Source: Verrucomicrobiaceae bacterium (lineage in GTDB: Bacteria > Verrucomicrobiota > Verrucomicrobiia > Verrucomicrobiales > Verrucomicrobiaceae). Taken from it: DNA of 64,000 nt. The stretch lies in contig JADJPM010000004.1 in assembly GCA_016713245.1 (NCBI GenBank), forward strand, positions 744,001 through 808,000. Direction: 5' to 3'. Of the stretch, positions 48,985 through 57,923 are shown in pieces. Positions within the stretch are counted from its first letter, which is position 1. Each line of letters opens with the position of its first letter. Under the pieces are notes generated by a model that was given only the letters and a program-made list of their open reading frames with translations, did no database searches and was not told the DNA's origin. Position numbers and translations under genes: made by a program.

Positions 48985-50925
48985 CTTGAAGTCGTCTTCG
49001 GTCTTGAGTTCGCCTTTCTCGTTGAACTCGAGTTCCTTCTCGATGCGGAGGTTTTCGACGATGTAGCCTTGGCGCTCAGGGGTGTTTTTACCCATGTAGA
49101 AAGTGAGCATCTCTTTGACGGTCTTGTGCTCGGTGGGGATGGGCTGGCCTTGCTCGTCGAGGGCCTGATCGCGGATGGTGACAGGCTCCAGGCGCATGTG
49201 GGGACCGATGAAGTGCTTGAACTCATCGGGGCTGATCTCGCCGAGGCCTTTGAAGCGGGTGATCTCGGAGTTCTTGCCGCAGATGTGGATGGCACGCTGG
49301 CGTTCTTCGTCGCTGTAGCAGTAGAAGGTGTCCTTCTTGTTGCGGACGCGGAAGAGCGGCGTCTGCAAAATGTAGAGGTGACCTTTGCGCACGAGTTCGG
49401 GGAAGAACTGGAGGAAGAAGGTGATCATCAGCAGGCGGATGTGCATGCCGTCCACATCGGCATCGGTGGCGAGCACGATGCGGTTGTAGCGCAGCTCTTC
49501 GAGGTCTTCCTCGATCTGCAAGGCGTTGGCGAGGAGGTAAAACTCCTCGTTCTCATACACGATCTTGCGGGTGAGGCCGTAGCAGTTCAGCGGCTTGCCG
49601 CGAAGGCTGAAAACGCCCTGCGTCTCGACATCGCGGCTCTTGGTGATGCTGCCGGAGGCGCTGTCACCCTCGGTGATGAAGAGGGTGCTCTCATCGCGGC
49701 GCTTGTCCTTGGTGTCGAAGTGGACACGGCAATCGCGGAGCTTCTTGTTGCAGACCTTGGCCTTGCGGGCGTTTTCGCGGGCGGCCTTTTGGATGCCGCT
49801 GATCTCTTTGCGCTCCTTTTCGTTGGCATTGATCTTCTCCTGCAGCGCCTTGGCCACATCGGCATGCTTGTGGAGGAAGTTATCGAGCTGGGTGACGACG
49901 GTGTTGAGGATGTGGGTGCGCAGATTGCGGCCGTTTGGCTCCATGTGCGTGGAGCCGAGTTTGGTCTTCGTTTGGGATTCAAAGACGGGCTCCTGCACCT
50001 TCACGCTGATGGCGGCGACGATGCTGCCGCGCACGTCGGCGGGCTCGAACTGCTTTTTGAAGAACTCACGGCACTCCTGCACGATGGCCTCGCGGAAGGC
50101 GGCGATGTGCGTGCCGCCCTGCGTGGTGTTCTGGCCGTTGACGAAGCTGTAATACTCCTCGCCGTAGCCGGTGCCGTGCGTGAAGGCGATCTCCACGTCC
50201 TTCCCGGCGATGTGGATGATGGGATACATCGGCTGCTCGGTGAGCTTCGTGCGGATGAGGTCCATCAGACCGTCCTTGGACTTGAACTTCTCCTCACCGG
50301 CATGCGTGCGCAAAAGCAGCGTGAGGCCAGGATTGAGCCAGGAGTAGAAGCGCAGCATCTCGCGGACGAAATCGACGCGGTAGTGCGTGTCATCGGCGAA
50401 GGACTCCGCGTCGGCCCGGAAGACGATGCGCGTGCCGTTTGGCTCGGTGCAGGGCTTGGGCTTGCCCATGTCGTATTGCACGAGTCCTTGGCTGAATTCG
50501 ATGCTGCGGGTCTGGTTTTCGCGGATGGCCTGGATCTCGAAGAACTCGCTCAAAGCGTTCACGGCTTTGATGCCGACGCCGTTAAGGCCCACGGAGCGTT
50601 TGAAGGCCTCGGAATCGTATTTCGCACCCGTGTTGATCTGCGCGGCGCATTCCATGAGCTTGCCCAGTGGCACGCCGCGGCCGTAATCGCGGACGGTGAC
50701 GGTTTGCGCATCGTCGATCTCGATCTCGATGGTGTTGCCAAAGCCCATGACGTGTTCGTCGATGCAGTTATCGACGACTTCTTTGAGTAGAACGTAGATG
50801 CCGTCCTCGGGGAGGGAGCCATCGCCCAGCTTGCCAATGTACATGCCGGGGCGGAGGCGGATGTGCTCACGCCAGTCGAGGGACTTGATGCTGTCTTCGG
50901 TGTAGTTGTGGGCGGGGGCGGCCAT
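48973..50925 (-). CDS. parE: DNA topoisomerase IV subunit B / GyrB-type ATPase subunit
   Basis: A 650-residue type IIA topoisomerase ATPase subunit. GHKL ATPase: EVVDNCIDEHVMG, YGRGVPLGK, GLNGVGIKAVNALSEF, NGTRIVF. Transducer Lys in a QTKTKLGS loop. TOPRIM: LFITEGDSASGSI (Glu), TDADVDGMHIRLLMITFF (DxDxD), and the C-terminal RFKGLGEISPDEF. The GDSASGSI and lack of a GyrB-type insert point to a ParE-like protein, but gyrB versus parE cannot be settled without its partner. No parC/gyrA is adjacent. ATG at 50925. Ends in repeat D2. Confidence 0.9.
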   Translation of the reverse strand: MAAPAHNYTEDSIKSLDWREHIRLRPGMYIGKLGDGSLPEDGIYVLLKEVVDNCIDEHVMGFGNTIEIEIDDAQTVTVRDYGRGVPLGKLMECAAQINTGAKYDSEAFKRSVGLNGVGIKAVNALSEFFEIQAIRENQTRSIEFSQGLVQYDMGKPKPCTEPNGTRIVFRADAESFADDTHYRVDFVREMLRFYSWLNPGLTLLLRTHAGEEKFKSKDGLMDLIRTKLTEQPMYPIIHIAGKDVEIAFTHGTGYGEEYYSFVNGQNTTQGGTHIAAFREAIVQECREFFKKQFEPADVRGSIVAAISVKVQEPVFESQTKTKLGSTHMEPNGRNLRTHILNTVVTQLDNFLHKHADVAKALQEKINANEKERKEISGIQKAARENARKAKVCNKKLRDCRVHFDTKDKRRDESTLFITEGDSASGSITKSRDVETQGVFSLRGKPLNCYGLTRKIVYENEEFYLLANALQIEEDLEELRYNRIVLATDADVDGMHIRLLMITFFLQFFPELVRKGHLYILQTPLFRVRNKKDTFYCYSDEERQRAIHICGKNSEITRFKGLGEISPDEFKHFIGPHMRLEPVTIRDQALDEQGQPIPTEHKTVKEMLTFYMGKNTPERQGYIVENLRIEKELEFNEKGELKTEDDFKLAA

Positions 50926-51087
50926 GGGAAATGTGTGACTTATGACTTTTGTTTGAAGATTTGAACACGGTGAGATGGCAGGGGTCGTGCTGCGAGTCAA
51001 GAGGGGGAGGATTCGCAGTTGCCAGCGGAAATCCGGCAGCCTACTATCGCCGCCTCCCCAGCCAGAAGATTTTCACCCTTTCCTACC

Positions 51088-51408
51088 ATGACAATTGTCC
51101 GCCTCGCCCTCGTCCTGATCGCCTCCTGCGCTTTGATTTCCTGCGGTCACAATGCCGATCTGAAGTACCCCTCAGTAGCCCAGGCTGACGAGATGGATGT
51201 GCAATGGGGCCTGCCAAAGCGCAAGGCTCGCGGCGGTCCGAAGCAGTTCTTCCAATCCAATTCTTCGGCTGCCGCGGCGGCTGGTTATGGCAATTCAGAA
51301 GCTGCTGCACCGGCCCAGGCCCCAGCCGCTGCTGCCCCTGTCCAGGCACCAGCTCCTGCTGCCGCTCCTGCCCAGCCCTCGGTGAACGTGCCTGCGAACC
51401 TTCGCTGA
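51088..51408 (+). CDS. Small Ala/Pro-rich lipoprotein
   Basis: A 106-residue protein with a lipoprotein signal MTIVRLALVLIASCALISC (lipobox Cys19) followed by GHNADLKYPSVAQADEMDVQWGLPKRKARGGPKQFFQ and an Ala/Pro/Gln-rich repetitive tail (APAQAPAAAAPVQAPAPAAAP). It is probably a tethered, disordered envelope protein. It precedes the secreted cyclophilin gene by 47 bases on the same strand, and both encode exported products. ATG at 51088. Confidence 0.75.
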   Translation: MTIVRLALVLIASCALISCGHNADLKYPSVAQADEMDVQWGLPKRKARGGPKQFFQSNSSAAAAAGYGNSEAAAPAQAPAAAAPVQAPAPAAAPAQPSVNVPANLR

Positions 51409-51455
51409 GACGGCGCGGAAGCTGCTTGAACCTGAACGCTCCTTTCTGAACGCCT

Positions 51456-52472
51456 GTGAAGACCCCGCTCCCGATCCGACTCCTGGCCTGTTTGGCCGCT
51501 CTCGCTGCACCCGCCATGGGGCAGACGCTGCCGGCACCTTCGAGCGTCCAGTCTCAGCAGGCTGCACCGACGGCGTTGCCCACTGCGGCCCCGACGCTCT
51601 CTCAGGCGGAACTCGATAAGCTCGCGGAGCAGGCTCAAAAATCTGTTTTTCAGGCTGCCGACAAGCCCGGCAATGCTGGCAGTTCCGCAGGAGCGGGTTT
51701 GCCGATGACCACGATCAATGGTGTCACGCAGATTCCCAGCGGCGGAATGGCTCCGGGTGCGCGTATCACCACACGTGGTGGACGCCAGAGCAGCAATTTC
51801 ACCCCACCGCCAGTGCTCACGCCGCGTGCGGATGATCCTGCCCAGTGGGCACCGGATTCCGTTCACCAACTGGCCATCATGGATATCTCCTTCGGCGCGA
51901 CGAAGGAGGTGGTGGTCATCGCCTTGTATCCTGAATCGGCACCGCAGACGGTGGCGAATTTCATCGACCTCTGTGAGAGCAAATTTTTCGATGGGCTGGC
52001 CTTCCACCGCGCCATCGAGAACTTCCTCGTGCAGACGGGCGATCCTTTGACGGCGGATGAAGACAAGCGGGATCAGTGGGGCACTGGCGGGGAGGACCGC
52101 AGCATCACGGCGGAGATCCGCCGCCCACATCGGGTCGGTTCCGTGGCCATGGCCCGCCGCAGTGACAACGTGAACCCTTCCCGCAAATCGAACGGCTCGC
52201 AGTTTTACATCTCGCTCGGCAATTACAGTGCTCTCGAAGGCAAGTACACCGTCTTCGGGCAGGTGGTGAGCGGCCTTGATGTGCTCCAGCATATTTCAAA
52301 AATGCCCGTGGATAGCAATGACTGCCCGGTGGCACGCATCGAGGTGGATTCCATCCGTGTGGTGGATCAAAAAGGCCCCATGGCGAGCCTCTCGGGAGAA
52401 GGTGCGAAGAAGCGTTTCCGCCCCGGTGCTACTCGTGGCTTCTTTGACAAGGTGCTGGAGCGGGTGTGGTGA
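51456..52472 (+). CDS. Secreted cyclophilin-type peptidyl-prolyl isomerase
   Basis: A 338-residue periplasmic isomerase. Starts at GTG (51456), signal MKTPLPIRLLACLAALAAPAMGQ. About 120 residues of Ala/Gln-rich linker precede the cyclophilin domain (about 145-325): ALYPESAPQTVANFIDLCESKFFDGLAFHRAIENFLVQTGDP, RVGSVAMARRSDNVNPSRKSNGSQFYISLGN, and FGQVVSGLDVLQHI. The catalytic Arg in FHRAI and the QFYI strand are present. It helps fold exported proteins; a partner chaperone is not seen. A palindromic repeat lies 20 bases after its stop. Confidence 0.92.
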   Translation: MKTPLPIRLLACLAALAAPAMGQTLPAPSSVQSQQAAPTALPTAAPTLSQAELDKLAEQAQKSVFQAADKPGNAGSSAGAGLPMTTINGVTQIPSGGMAPGARITTRGGRQSSNFTPPPVLTPRADDPAQWAPDSVHQLAIMDISFGATKEVVVIALYPESAPQTVANFIDLCESKFFDGLAFHRAIENFLVQTGDPLTADEDKRDQWGTGGEDRSITAEIRRPHRVGSVAMARRSDNVNPSRKSNGSQFYISLGNYSALEGKYTVFGQVVSGLDVLQHISKMPVDSNDCPVARIEVDSIRVVDQKGPMASLSGEGAKKRFRPGATRGFFDKVLERVW

Positions 52473-52492
52473 CCTGAGCCACTGAAGGCTTT

Positions 52493-52558
52493 GTTCGCAG
52501 TTCGGGCTTCAGCCCGTGAGTTTACGCTCCAAAACGGGCTGAAGCCCGAACTACGAAC
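52493..52558. repeat. Inverted repeat, TTCGGGCTTCAGCCCG type
   Basis: 25-base arms, 52493-52517 and 52534-52558, are reverse complements at 24 positions. It lies between the convergent cyclophilin and fabD genes and the same CGGGCTTCAGCCCG core occurs in many verrucomicrobial genomes as a dispersed repeat. It can fold as a bidirectional hairpin at the transcript ends. Confidence 0.8.
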
Positions 52559-52559
52559 C

Positions 52560-53493
52560 TCAGGCGGTCAGCGTGGCGATAGCTGCCTCTAGGCTCGGCA
52601 CATCCTTGATGGTGATCACCTGCACCGATTTGTCGATTTTGCCCATGAGACCCGCCAAGAGTGCCATCGGGGCCGAGTTCGATGAAACGCGTGTGACCGG
52701 CGGCGATAAGGCTTTGCATGCATTCGACCCAGCGGACGCTGCCGGTGACCTGCTTCGTCAATGTCTCGCGGATGTCTTCGGCGGTGGAGACGGCCTTCGC
52801 GGCAAAATTACTCACGACGGTGCAGCGGGGCGTGGCGAGGGCGGTTTCGGCCAGCACAGCGGCCAGCTTGTCCTGAGCCGTCTGCATGAGGCGGCTGTGA
52901 TAGGCCCCGGCGACGGGCAGGGGAATGGCACGCTTGATGCCTTTGTCCTTCGCTTTTGCCGCGGCAGCCTCGATGCCTGCGGCGCTGCCGCTGAGCACGA
53001 TCTGGCCGGGAGCGTTCAGGTTCGCCACATCCACCTCACACTCGGCGGCGAGCTCGCGAATGGCGGATTCTTCGCCGCCCAGCATGGCCAGCATGGCTCC
53101 TTTGGTGTTATCGCAGGCTTCTTCCATGAAGCTCCCGCGTTGAAACACGAGCTTCAGGCCGGTGGCGAAGTCAAAGGTGCCCGCCGCCGCATGAGCGGTG
53201 AATTCGCCGAGAGAAAGGCCGGCCGTGGCGGTGATTTCGAGCTGCGGCACCTTCGCTTTGAGCACTTCAAGGAGGGCGAGGCCGTGCGCATAGAGCGCGG
53301 GCTGGCAGCGGCTGGTCTTCGTCAGATCTTCCATCGGGCCTTCAAACATCACCTGAGTCAGCGAGAAGCCGAGCGCGGCATCCGCCTGGTCGAGCAGGCT
53401 GCGGACTTCGGGGAAGGCCTCGGCGAGGTCCTTGCCCATGCCGACTTTTTGAGCGCCTTGACCAGCGAAGAGGAGAACTGCGGGGAGTGACAT
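52560..53493 (-). CDS. fabD: Malonyl CoA-acyl carrier protein transacylase, apparent one-base frameshift near the 3' end
   Basis: Loads malonyl groups onto ACP in fatty acid synthesis. Family motifs are strong: LFAGQGAQKVGMGKDLAEAFP, TAGLSLGEFTAHAAAGTFDF with the GLSLGE Ser nucleophile, NLNAPGQIVLSG, and PVAGAYHSRLMQTAQ with His. The unbroken frame runs to 52522 with a foreign tail (GGSHGQNRQIGAGDHHQGCAE...VVRASARFGA) translated from the palindromic repeat. Removing one A at about 52657-52658 restores a normal FabD end, GTLAGLMGKIDKSVQVITIKDVPSLEAAIATLTA, with a stop at 52560-52562. It could be a sequencing error, real mutation or, less likely, programmed shift. ATG at 53493. Confidence 0.88.
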
Positions 53494-53660
53494 GAGATGC
53501 GGTGGATGGGATAGTGGAAAAGCGTCGATAAATGGAGGTCAGGATGTGGTCAAGCGAGGCGATGGGTGACCTCCGGGTGATTTTTTTCCGCCTCGCAGGA
53601 TGAGGTCTTGGCAAACGGAGCGTTCTCCATGAGAGTCACCTCTCAACCTTCATTTCAGCC

Positions 53661-54599
53661 ATGCCGCGCAAAATCAGCCATATCGCCCCAGACTGGTGGG
53701 ACTACACCACCCTGGACTACGATCTCATCAACGATGCCGCCCGGCTCACCGAGCGCGATCTGCGTCAGCTCTCCCGGCCAGGCTTCAAGGTCGTGATGTA
53801 TGACACGCTGGAGGATTTTTACCTCGCCGAGGCTCTCGAATACATCCACGCCTGGAAACAGGCCACGCCGGACAATCCCACCGGCATCTGCGGCCCCATC
53901 GGCCCCACGGAGCAGCTTCCATTGGTAGCCCGCCTCATCAATGACCTGGGTATTTCCATCAAGGACGGCCACTTCTGGGGCATGGACGAGTGGTATGACG
54001 AGGCCACCAAGAAGGAGGTCAGCATGGAGCATCCCCTCTCCTTTGAGCGGGCGGACCGCGAGTTGTGCTTTGACCGCATGCAGAAGAAGCTCTGCATGCC
54101 GGATACGCACCTGCATTTCCCGAAGGCCGATGTGACTGAGTATGTGAAGAGCTGGCAAAGCGGTGTGCGCTGCGTGCTCATGCAGGGCGGCCAGGGTGAC
54201 ATCAAGCACTGGGCCTTCAACGATCCCCCCAAGCGCACCGGCAAGTGGAAGAACGAGCCGCCGCCACCTGCGGAGTATCGCAAGCTCAGCACCCGCATCG
54301 TGGACCTGCATCCGGCGACGCTCATGCAAAACGCCCGCACCTCTGGAGGGGGCAATATCACGATGGTCCCCCAAATGGCCATCACCGTCGGCCCGAAGGA
54401 AACGTGGATGGCGGAGAAGGTCAGCATCTGGCATGCCGGCATGCATGACAATCCGCTCGGCCAGCGCCTGACCGCTCTCATGATTTCGAAACGCCTCGCG
54501 GACAGCGCCGTGCCGATGTCCCTGCTGGCCGATCACCAAAACGTGCAGTTCAACTACTTCCGCGGCGGCCTCGGCCACTGCGAGGTCGAGATGCATTGA
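53661..54599 (+). CDS. Glucosamine-6-phosphate isomerase/deaminase-like protein
   Basis: A 312-residue protein with a NagB/RpiA-type fold, longer than the usual 260-residue NagB. Matches: IDLHPATLMQNA-like VDLHPATLM, ISIKDGHFWGMDEWYDE (aspartate-rich loop), LVLMQGGQGDIKHWAFNDP, and AITVGPKETWMAEKVSIWHAG. The GGQGDxKHxAFNDP loop is the sugar-phosphate-binding turn and the following MxDE/HxD positions are plausible catalytic residues. The expected reaction is amino-sugar-6-phosphate to fructose-6-phosphate, but the subfamily is uncharacterised. ATG at 53661. A short hairpin CCGCCGC/GCGGCGG lies just after its stop (54602-54616). Confidence 0.8.
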   Translation: MPRKISHIAPDWWDYTTLDYDLINDAARLTERDLRQLSRPGFKVVMYDTLEDFYLAEALEYIHAWKQATPDNPTGICGPIGPTEQLPLVARLINDLGISIKDGHFWGMDEWYDEATKKEVSMEHPLSFERADRELCFDRMQKKLCMPDTHLHFPKADVTEYVKSWQSGVRCVLMQGGQGDIKHWAFNDPPKRTGKWKNEPPPPAEYRKLSTRIVDLHPATLMQNARTSGGGNITMVPQMAITVGPKETWMAEKVSIWHAGMHDNPLGQRLTALMISKRLADSAVPMSLLADHQNVQFNYFRGGLGHCEVEMH

Positions 54600-54715
54600 C
54601 CGCCGCCTGCGGCGGAATGCAGAATGACGAGGCTAAGATGCGTGCGGCATTCGAAATCAGGTCTTGCCTGATTCGGAGCGGTCTGGTGTAATCGAGGCTC
54701 AACCCACGCGCCTCG

Positions 54716-57208
54716 ATGAAACTGCTCCACGCTGCTTTGTTTGCTCTTTCGGCACATTCCGCCCTTCAGGCGGCATTTCCCACGCTGTATTTAAAGCCCG
54801 TCTGCACGGAGCAGCTTCACTCCCCGACGAACATTACATACTCGCCAGATGGCAGCGGACGCATGTTCGTCTGCGACCAAATGGGAAAGATTTTCATCTT
54901 CCAAGGGGGCATGCTCCTGCCCACTCCGTTTCTGGACTTGTCGTCAACAGGCCTCGGGCGTGTGATCGCGGTCAATACCGGCTATTCCGAGCGTGGACTG
55001 CTTGGCATGGCGTTTCATCCTGGGTATGCAAACTCAGGCTCGCCGGGTTACCGCCGATTCTATGTGTATTACAGTGCTCCGGCTTCCACACCGACGGCGA
55101 ATCCGAGCACGCCGCAGGATAATGTGAGCGTGCTGGCGGAGTTCCAGGCTTCCGTGGCCGATGGAAATGTGGCCGACACATCCACGGAACGCGTGATGCT
55201 CACGTTCGGACAGCCTCAAAGCAATCACAACGGGGGCCAGCTCGAGTTTGGACCGGATGGCATGCTGTATCTGGGCACGGGTGATGGCGGCAGCAGCAAT
55301 GACAACAACGCGGGCCACACCGGTGGCAGCGCTGCCCGGCCTTCGAATGCTCTCGGGAACTCGCTCGATCTCACGAACTACCTGGGAAAGATCTTCCGCG
55401 TCGATCCTCTCGATCCCGATGGCGCGGGACCGCTCACCTACACGATCCCGGCGGACAATCCCTTCTTTGGCTCCGCCACGCCGGGACTGAAGAAGGAGAT
55501 CTACGCCTACGGCCTGCGGAATCCGTGGCGATTCAGCTTTGATAAACGCCCCGGAGGCACCAACCGCTGCTTTTGCGCCGATGTCGGCCAGGGGCGCATC
55601 GAGGAGGTGAATCTCATCGTCAGCGGTGGAAACTTCGGCTGGCGCTACATGGAGGGCACGGAGCGTCCGAGCTTTTCCTCCACGCTGCCTCATCCAGGCG
55701 GGACGCTGATCGCTCCCATCGCGGAATATGCGCACCCCGGAGTGACGGTGACCTCGGCCCTCACCGGCACCACCATGCCGCAGCTCGGACTCAGCGTCAC
55801 TGGCGGTTATGTTTATCGTGGCAGTGCCATCCCGGCCCTGCAGGGGAAGTATGTGTTTGGCGACTATGGTGCCACCTCTGGAAACACCAATGGCCGCATC
55901 ATGGGACTCGAGGAGACGAGTCCCGGCAGTGGCGTCTTTACCCTCACCAATGCCCTGCCGATCGTGGGACTAAATCCGATCCTCGGGCAGCGCATCCTGT
56001 GCATGGGGGAGGACCAGGCTGGCGAGCTTTACGTCGGCATGAAGACCACCGGTGGCGTGCTGGAACTGGCCAATGGCCTGCCTGCGGGCAGCCTTTACAA
56101 AATCGTTCCCGTCTCCGGCGCTGCCGAGACGACCACCATGACCACCTCGCGTGACACATCCCTCTTTGAGGAGTTCACCACGCACAGCAATTCCCTCGGC
56201 GCGGGGCTTTTCGCCGGCAGGCTCATCTCCGGTGGTGGCGGCCACCTGCGGCGTGCGTTGCTCGGCTTTGATGTCAGCGGTCTGCCGGAAGGCACCAGCA
56301 TCGCCGCGGCCACGCTCCGGCTCACCGTCAATAAAGTCCCGCAAAACGGCCTCGCCACAGGCATCGGCACGCTGCACCGCATGCTCCGCACCTGGGGAGA
56401 AGGGCTGAGCGATGCCGGCACGGTCCAGAGCGGCGATGGGCAGGGAGTGCCCGCGGTCACCGGTGCCGGAGATGCCACCTGGAGTCATGCCAGCTACGAC
56501 GGCACCACCTGGGACAGCAGCGGAGGGGATTTTTCCGCCTTCTCATCCGCCTCGCTCGGCAACATGGTGTCCATCGGGGACTTCACCTGGTCCTCGCCCT
56601 ACCTCGCACGGGATTTGCAGTTGTGGCATGACCTTCCCGAAACCAATCATGGCTGGGTGCTGCGCATTTCTGAAGGCACCACCGGCACCGCACGGCGTTT
56701 TGCCACCCGTGATGAGCTGAACTCCACCCAGCGTCCCTTGCTCACCCTCTACCACGCCGTGCTGCCCGCCAGCGCCAGTCCGCAGTATGATCGCTGGGCG
56801 CCGCTCTACTTCCCCGGCATCCCCACCGGCGGCTACATCCAGCCGGATGGTGATGGCGATGGTGATGGCATCGGCAACATCATTGAATACGCTTACGGCT
56901 TTGATCCCACCACCCGCAACAGCACGGCGGGTCTCACGTTCGCCCCGACTGGAGGCGGCACGGGTGCCACCGGGACCTTCCGCCGTGATCCGCGTGCGAC
57001 TGATCTCCTCTACGAACTGCAAGCCAGCGACGACCTCGTCCAGTGGGATACCATCGTCACCAGCACGGCGGGCGGCACACCTTCCGGACCGGCTTTCGTG
57101 AGCGATGTCGAAATCAGCGGTGAGGAGCCCATTCGTCTCGTCACCGCCTCCGGTCCGATCACAGGAGGAAAAACCTTCATCCGGCTCAAAATCACGCGGG
57201 TGCCATGA
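54716..57208 (+). CDS. Secreted PQQ-type glucose/sorbosone dehydrogenase with DNRLRE-like domain
   Basis: An 830-residue exported protein, signal MKLLHAALFALSAHSALQA. Residues about 30-470 form the Asd/GSDH propeller: NITYSPDGSGRMFVCDQMGKI, GLLGMAFHPGY, SNHNGGQLEFGPDGMLYLGTGDGG, YGLRNPWRFSFDKR, and YVFGDYG, the PQQ/Ca ligands of soluble aldose dehydrogenases. Residues about 490-700 resemble a DNRLRE jelly roll (ISGGGGHLRRALLGFDVSGLPEGTSIAAATLRLTV), and the end is a DGDGDGIGNIIEYAYGFDP-type verrucomicrobial anchor region. It oxidises sugars outside the cytoplasm, probably on a surface. The start overlaps no gene. Coupled to the next gene (ATGA at 57205-57208). Confidence 0.9.
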   Translation: MKLLHAALFALSAHSALQAAFPTLYLKPVCTEQLHSPTNITYSPDGSGRMFVCDQMGKIFIFQGGMLLPTPFLDLSSTGLGRVIAVNTGYSERGLLGMAFHPGYANSGSPGYRRFYVYYSAPASTPTANPSTPQDNVSVLAEFQASVADGNVADTSTERVMLTFGQPQSNHNGGQLEFGPDGMLYLGTGDGGSSNDNNAGHTGGSAARPSNALGNSLDLTNYLGKIFRVDPLDPDGAGPLTYTIPADNPFFGSATPGLKKEIYAYGLRNPWRFSFDKRPGGTNRCFCADVGQGRIEEVNLIVSGGNFGWRYMEGTERPSFSSTLPHPGGTLIAPIAEYAHPGVTVTSALTGTTMPQLGLSVTGGYVYRGSAIPALQGKYVFGDYGATSGNTNGRIMGLEETSPGSGVFTLTNALPIVGLNPILGQRILCMGEDQAGELYVGMKTTGGVLELANGLPAGSLYKIVPVSGAAETTTMTTSRDTSLFEEFTTHSNSLGAGLFAGRLISGGGGHLRRALLGFDVSGLPEGTSIAAATLRLTVNKVPQNGLATGIGTLHRMLRTWGEGLSDAGTVQSGDGQGVPAVTGAGDATWSHASYDGTTWDSSGGDFSAFSSASLGNMVSIGDFTWSSPYLARDLQLWHDLPETNHGWVLRISEGTTGTARRFATRDELNSTQRPLLTLYHAVLPASASPQYDRWAPLYFPGIPTGGYIQPDGDGDGDGIGNIIEYAYGFDPTTRNSTAGLTFAPTGGGTGATGTFRRDPRATDLLYELQASDDLVQWDTIVTSTAGGTPSGPAFVSDVEISGEEPIRLVTASGPITGGKTFIRLKITRVP

Positions 57209-57921
57209 CTCGTGGTCTTTGGTTCTTCTGTCTCGCCTCAGTTGCCTCCGCTGCCACGGTCGTGACGCTCCAGCCGTCCTCCACGACGCCAAACTCTGGC
57301 GATGCCTACCTCCGCGCCGCAGCCGCCGCATCGAATTTCGGCGCTTCGGGTGCTTTGGTGGTGTCCGGTTCGGGCGTGGCGAATACCAACGGCCCGTTTG
57401 CCTCGCTGCTGAAATTCGATCTCGCCACCGCCAAGACCACGTTTGATGCCGCCTACGGCGTGGGCGGCTGGACGCTCGATAGCCTTCAACTCCAGCTCAC
57501 CGCCGCCACGCCGAACAATCTCACTTTCAATGCCAACGCTGCCGGCCTCGTGCTCATCGAATGGCTCGCCGACGACACCTGGCTTGAAAACGCCATCACT
57601 TGGAACGGCATGCCTGCCGTCGTCGGTTCTGGAAACGAATCTCTCGGCAGCGTGAGCTACAACGGAGCCAACACCGGCACGATCTTGGCATCGCTCACGG
57701 CAGGCTCTGGGCTCACGAATGATCTTCAAAACGGTAGCACCGCCAGCTTCCGTCTCGCTGCTGGTGATGCTGGCGTGAGCATGGTGGTGAACGCACGAAA
57801 CTTTGGCACCGCCACCAACCGCCCCGCCCTCATCTTATCTGCCTCCGCCGTGCCCGAGCCTTCACGCTTCATCTTCTTCGTGGCCTCTCTGATGTGCCTG
57901 AAGATTCGCCGCACGAGGTGA
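57205..57921 (+). CDS. PEP-CTERM sorted DNRLRE-domain protein
   Basis: A 238-residue exported protein: signal MTRGLWFFCLASVASAA, then a DNRLRE-like jelly roll (VTLQPSSTTPNSGDAYLRAAAAASNFGASGALVVSGSGVANTNGPFASLLKFDLATAK... LTLQLTAATP), and a C-terminal sorting tail: VPEPSRFIFFVASLMCLKIRRTR, i.e. VPEP motif, hydrophobic helix, basic end. This is the substrate pattern of exosortase/PEP-CTERM systems. Start overlaps the previous gene by four bases, so the two are a coupled surface pair sharing a DNRLRE domain. Confidence 0.88.
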   Translation: MTRGLWFFCLASVASAATVVTLQPSSTTPNSGDAYLRAAAAASNFGASGALVVSGSGVANTNGPFASLLKFDLATAKTTFDAAYGVGGWTLDSLQLQLTAATPNNLTFNANAAGLVLIEWLADDTWLENAITWNGMPAVVGSGNESLGSVSYNGANTGTILASLTAGSGLTNDLQNGSTASFRLAAGDAGVSMVVNARNFGTATNRPALILSASAVPEPSRFIFFVASLMCLKIRRTR

Positions 57922-57923
57922 CC

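Noticed and set aside
48865..50790. A 641-residue plus-strand open frame opposite parE
   Set aside because: Antisense shadow of parE; no motif and an unnaturally Leu/Asp-rich composition.
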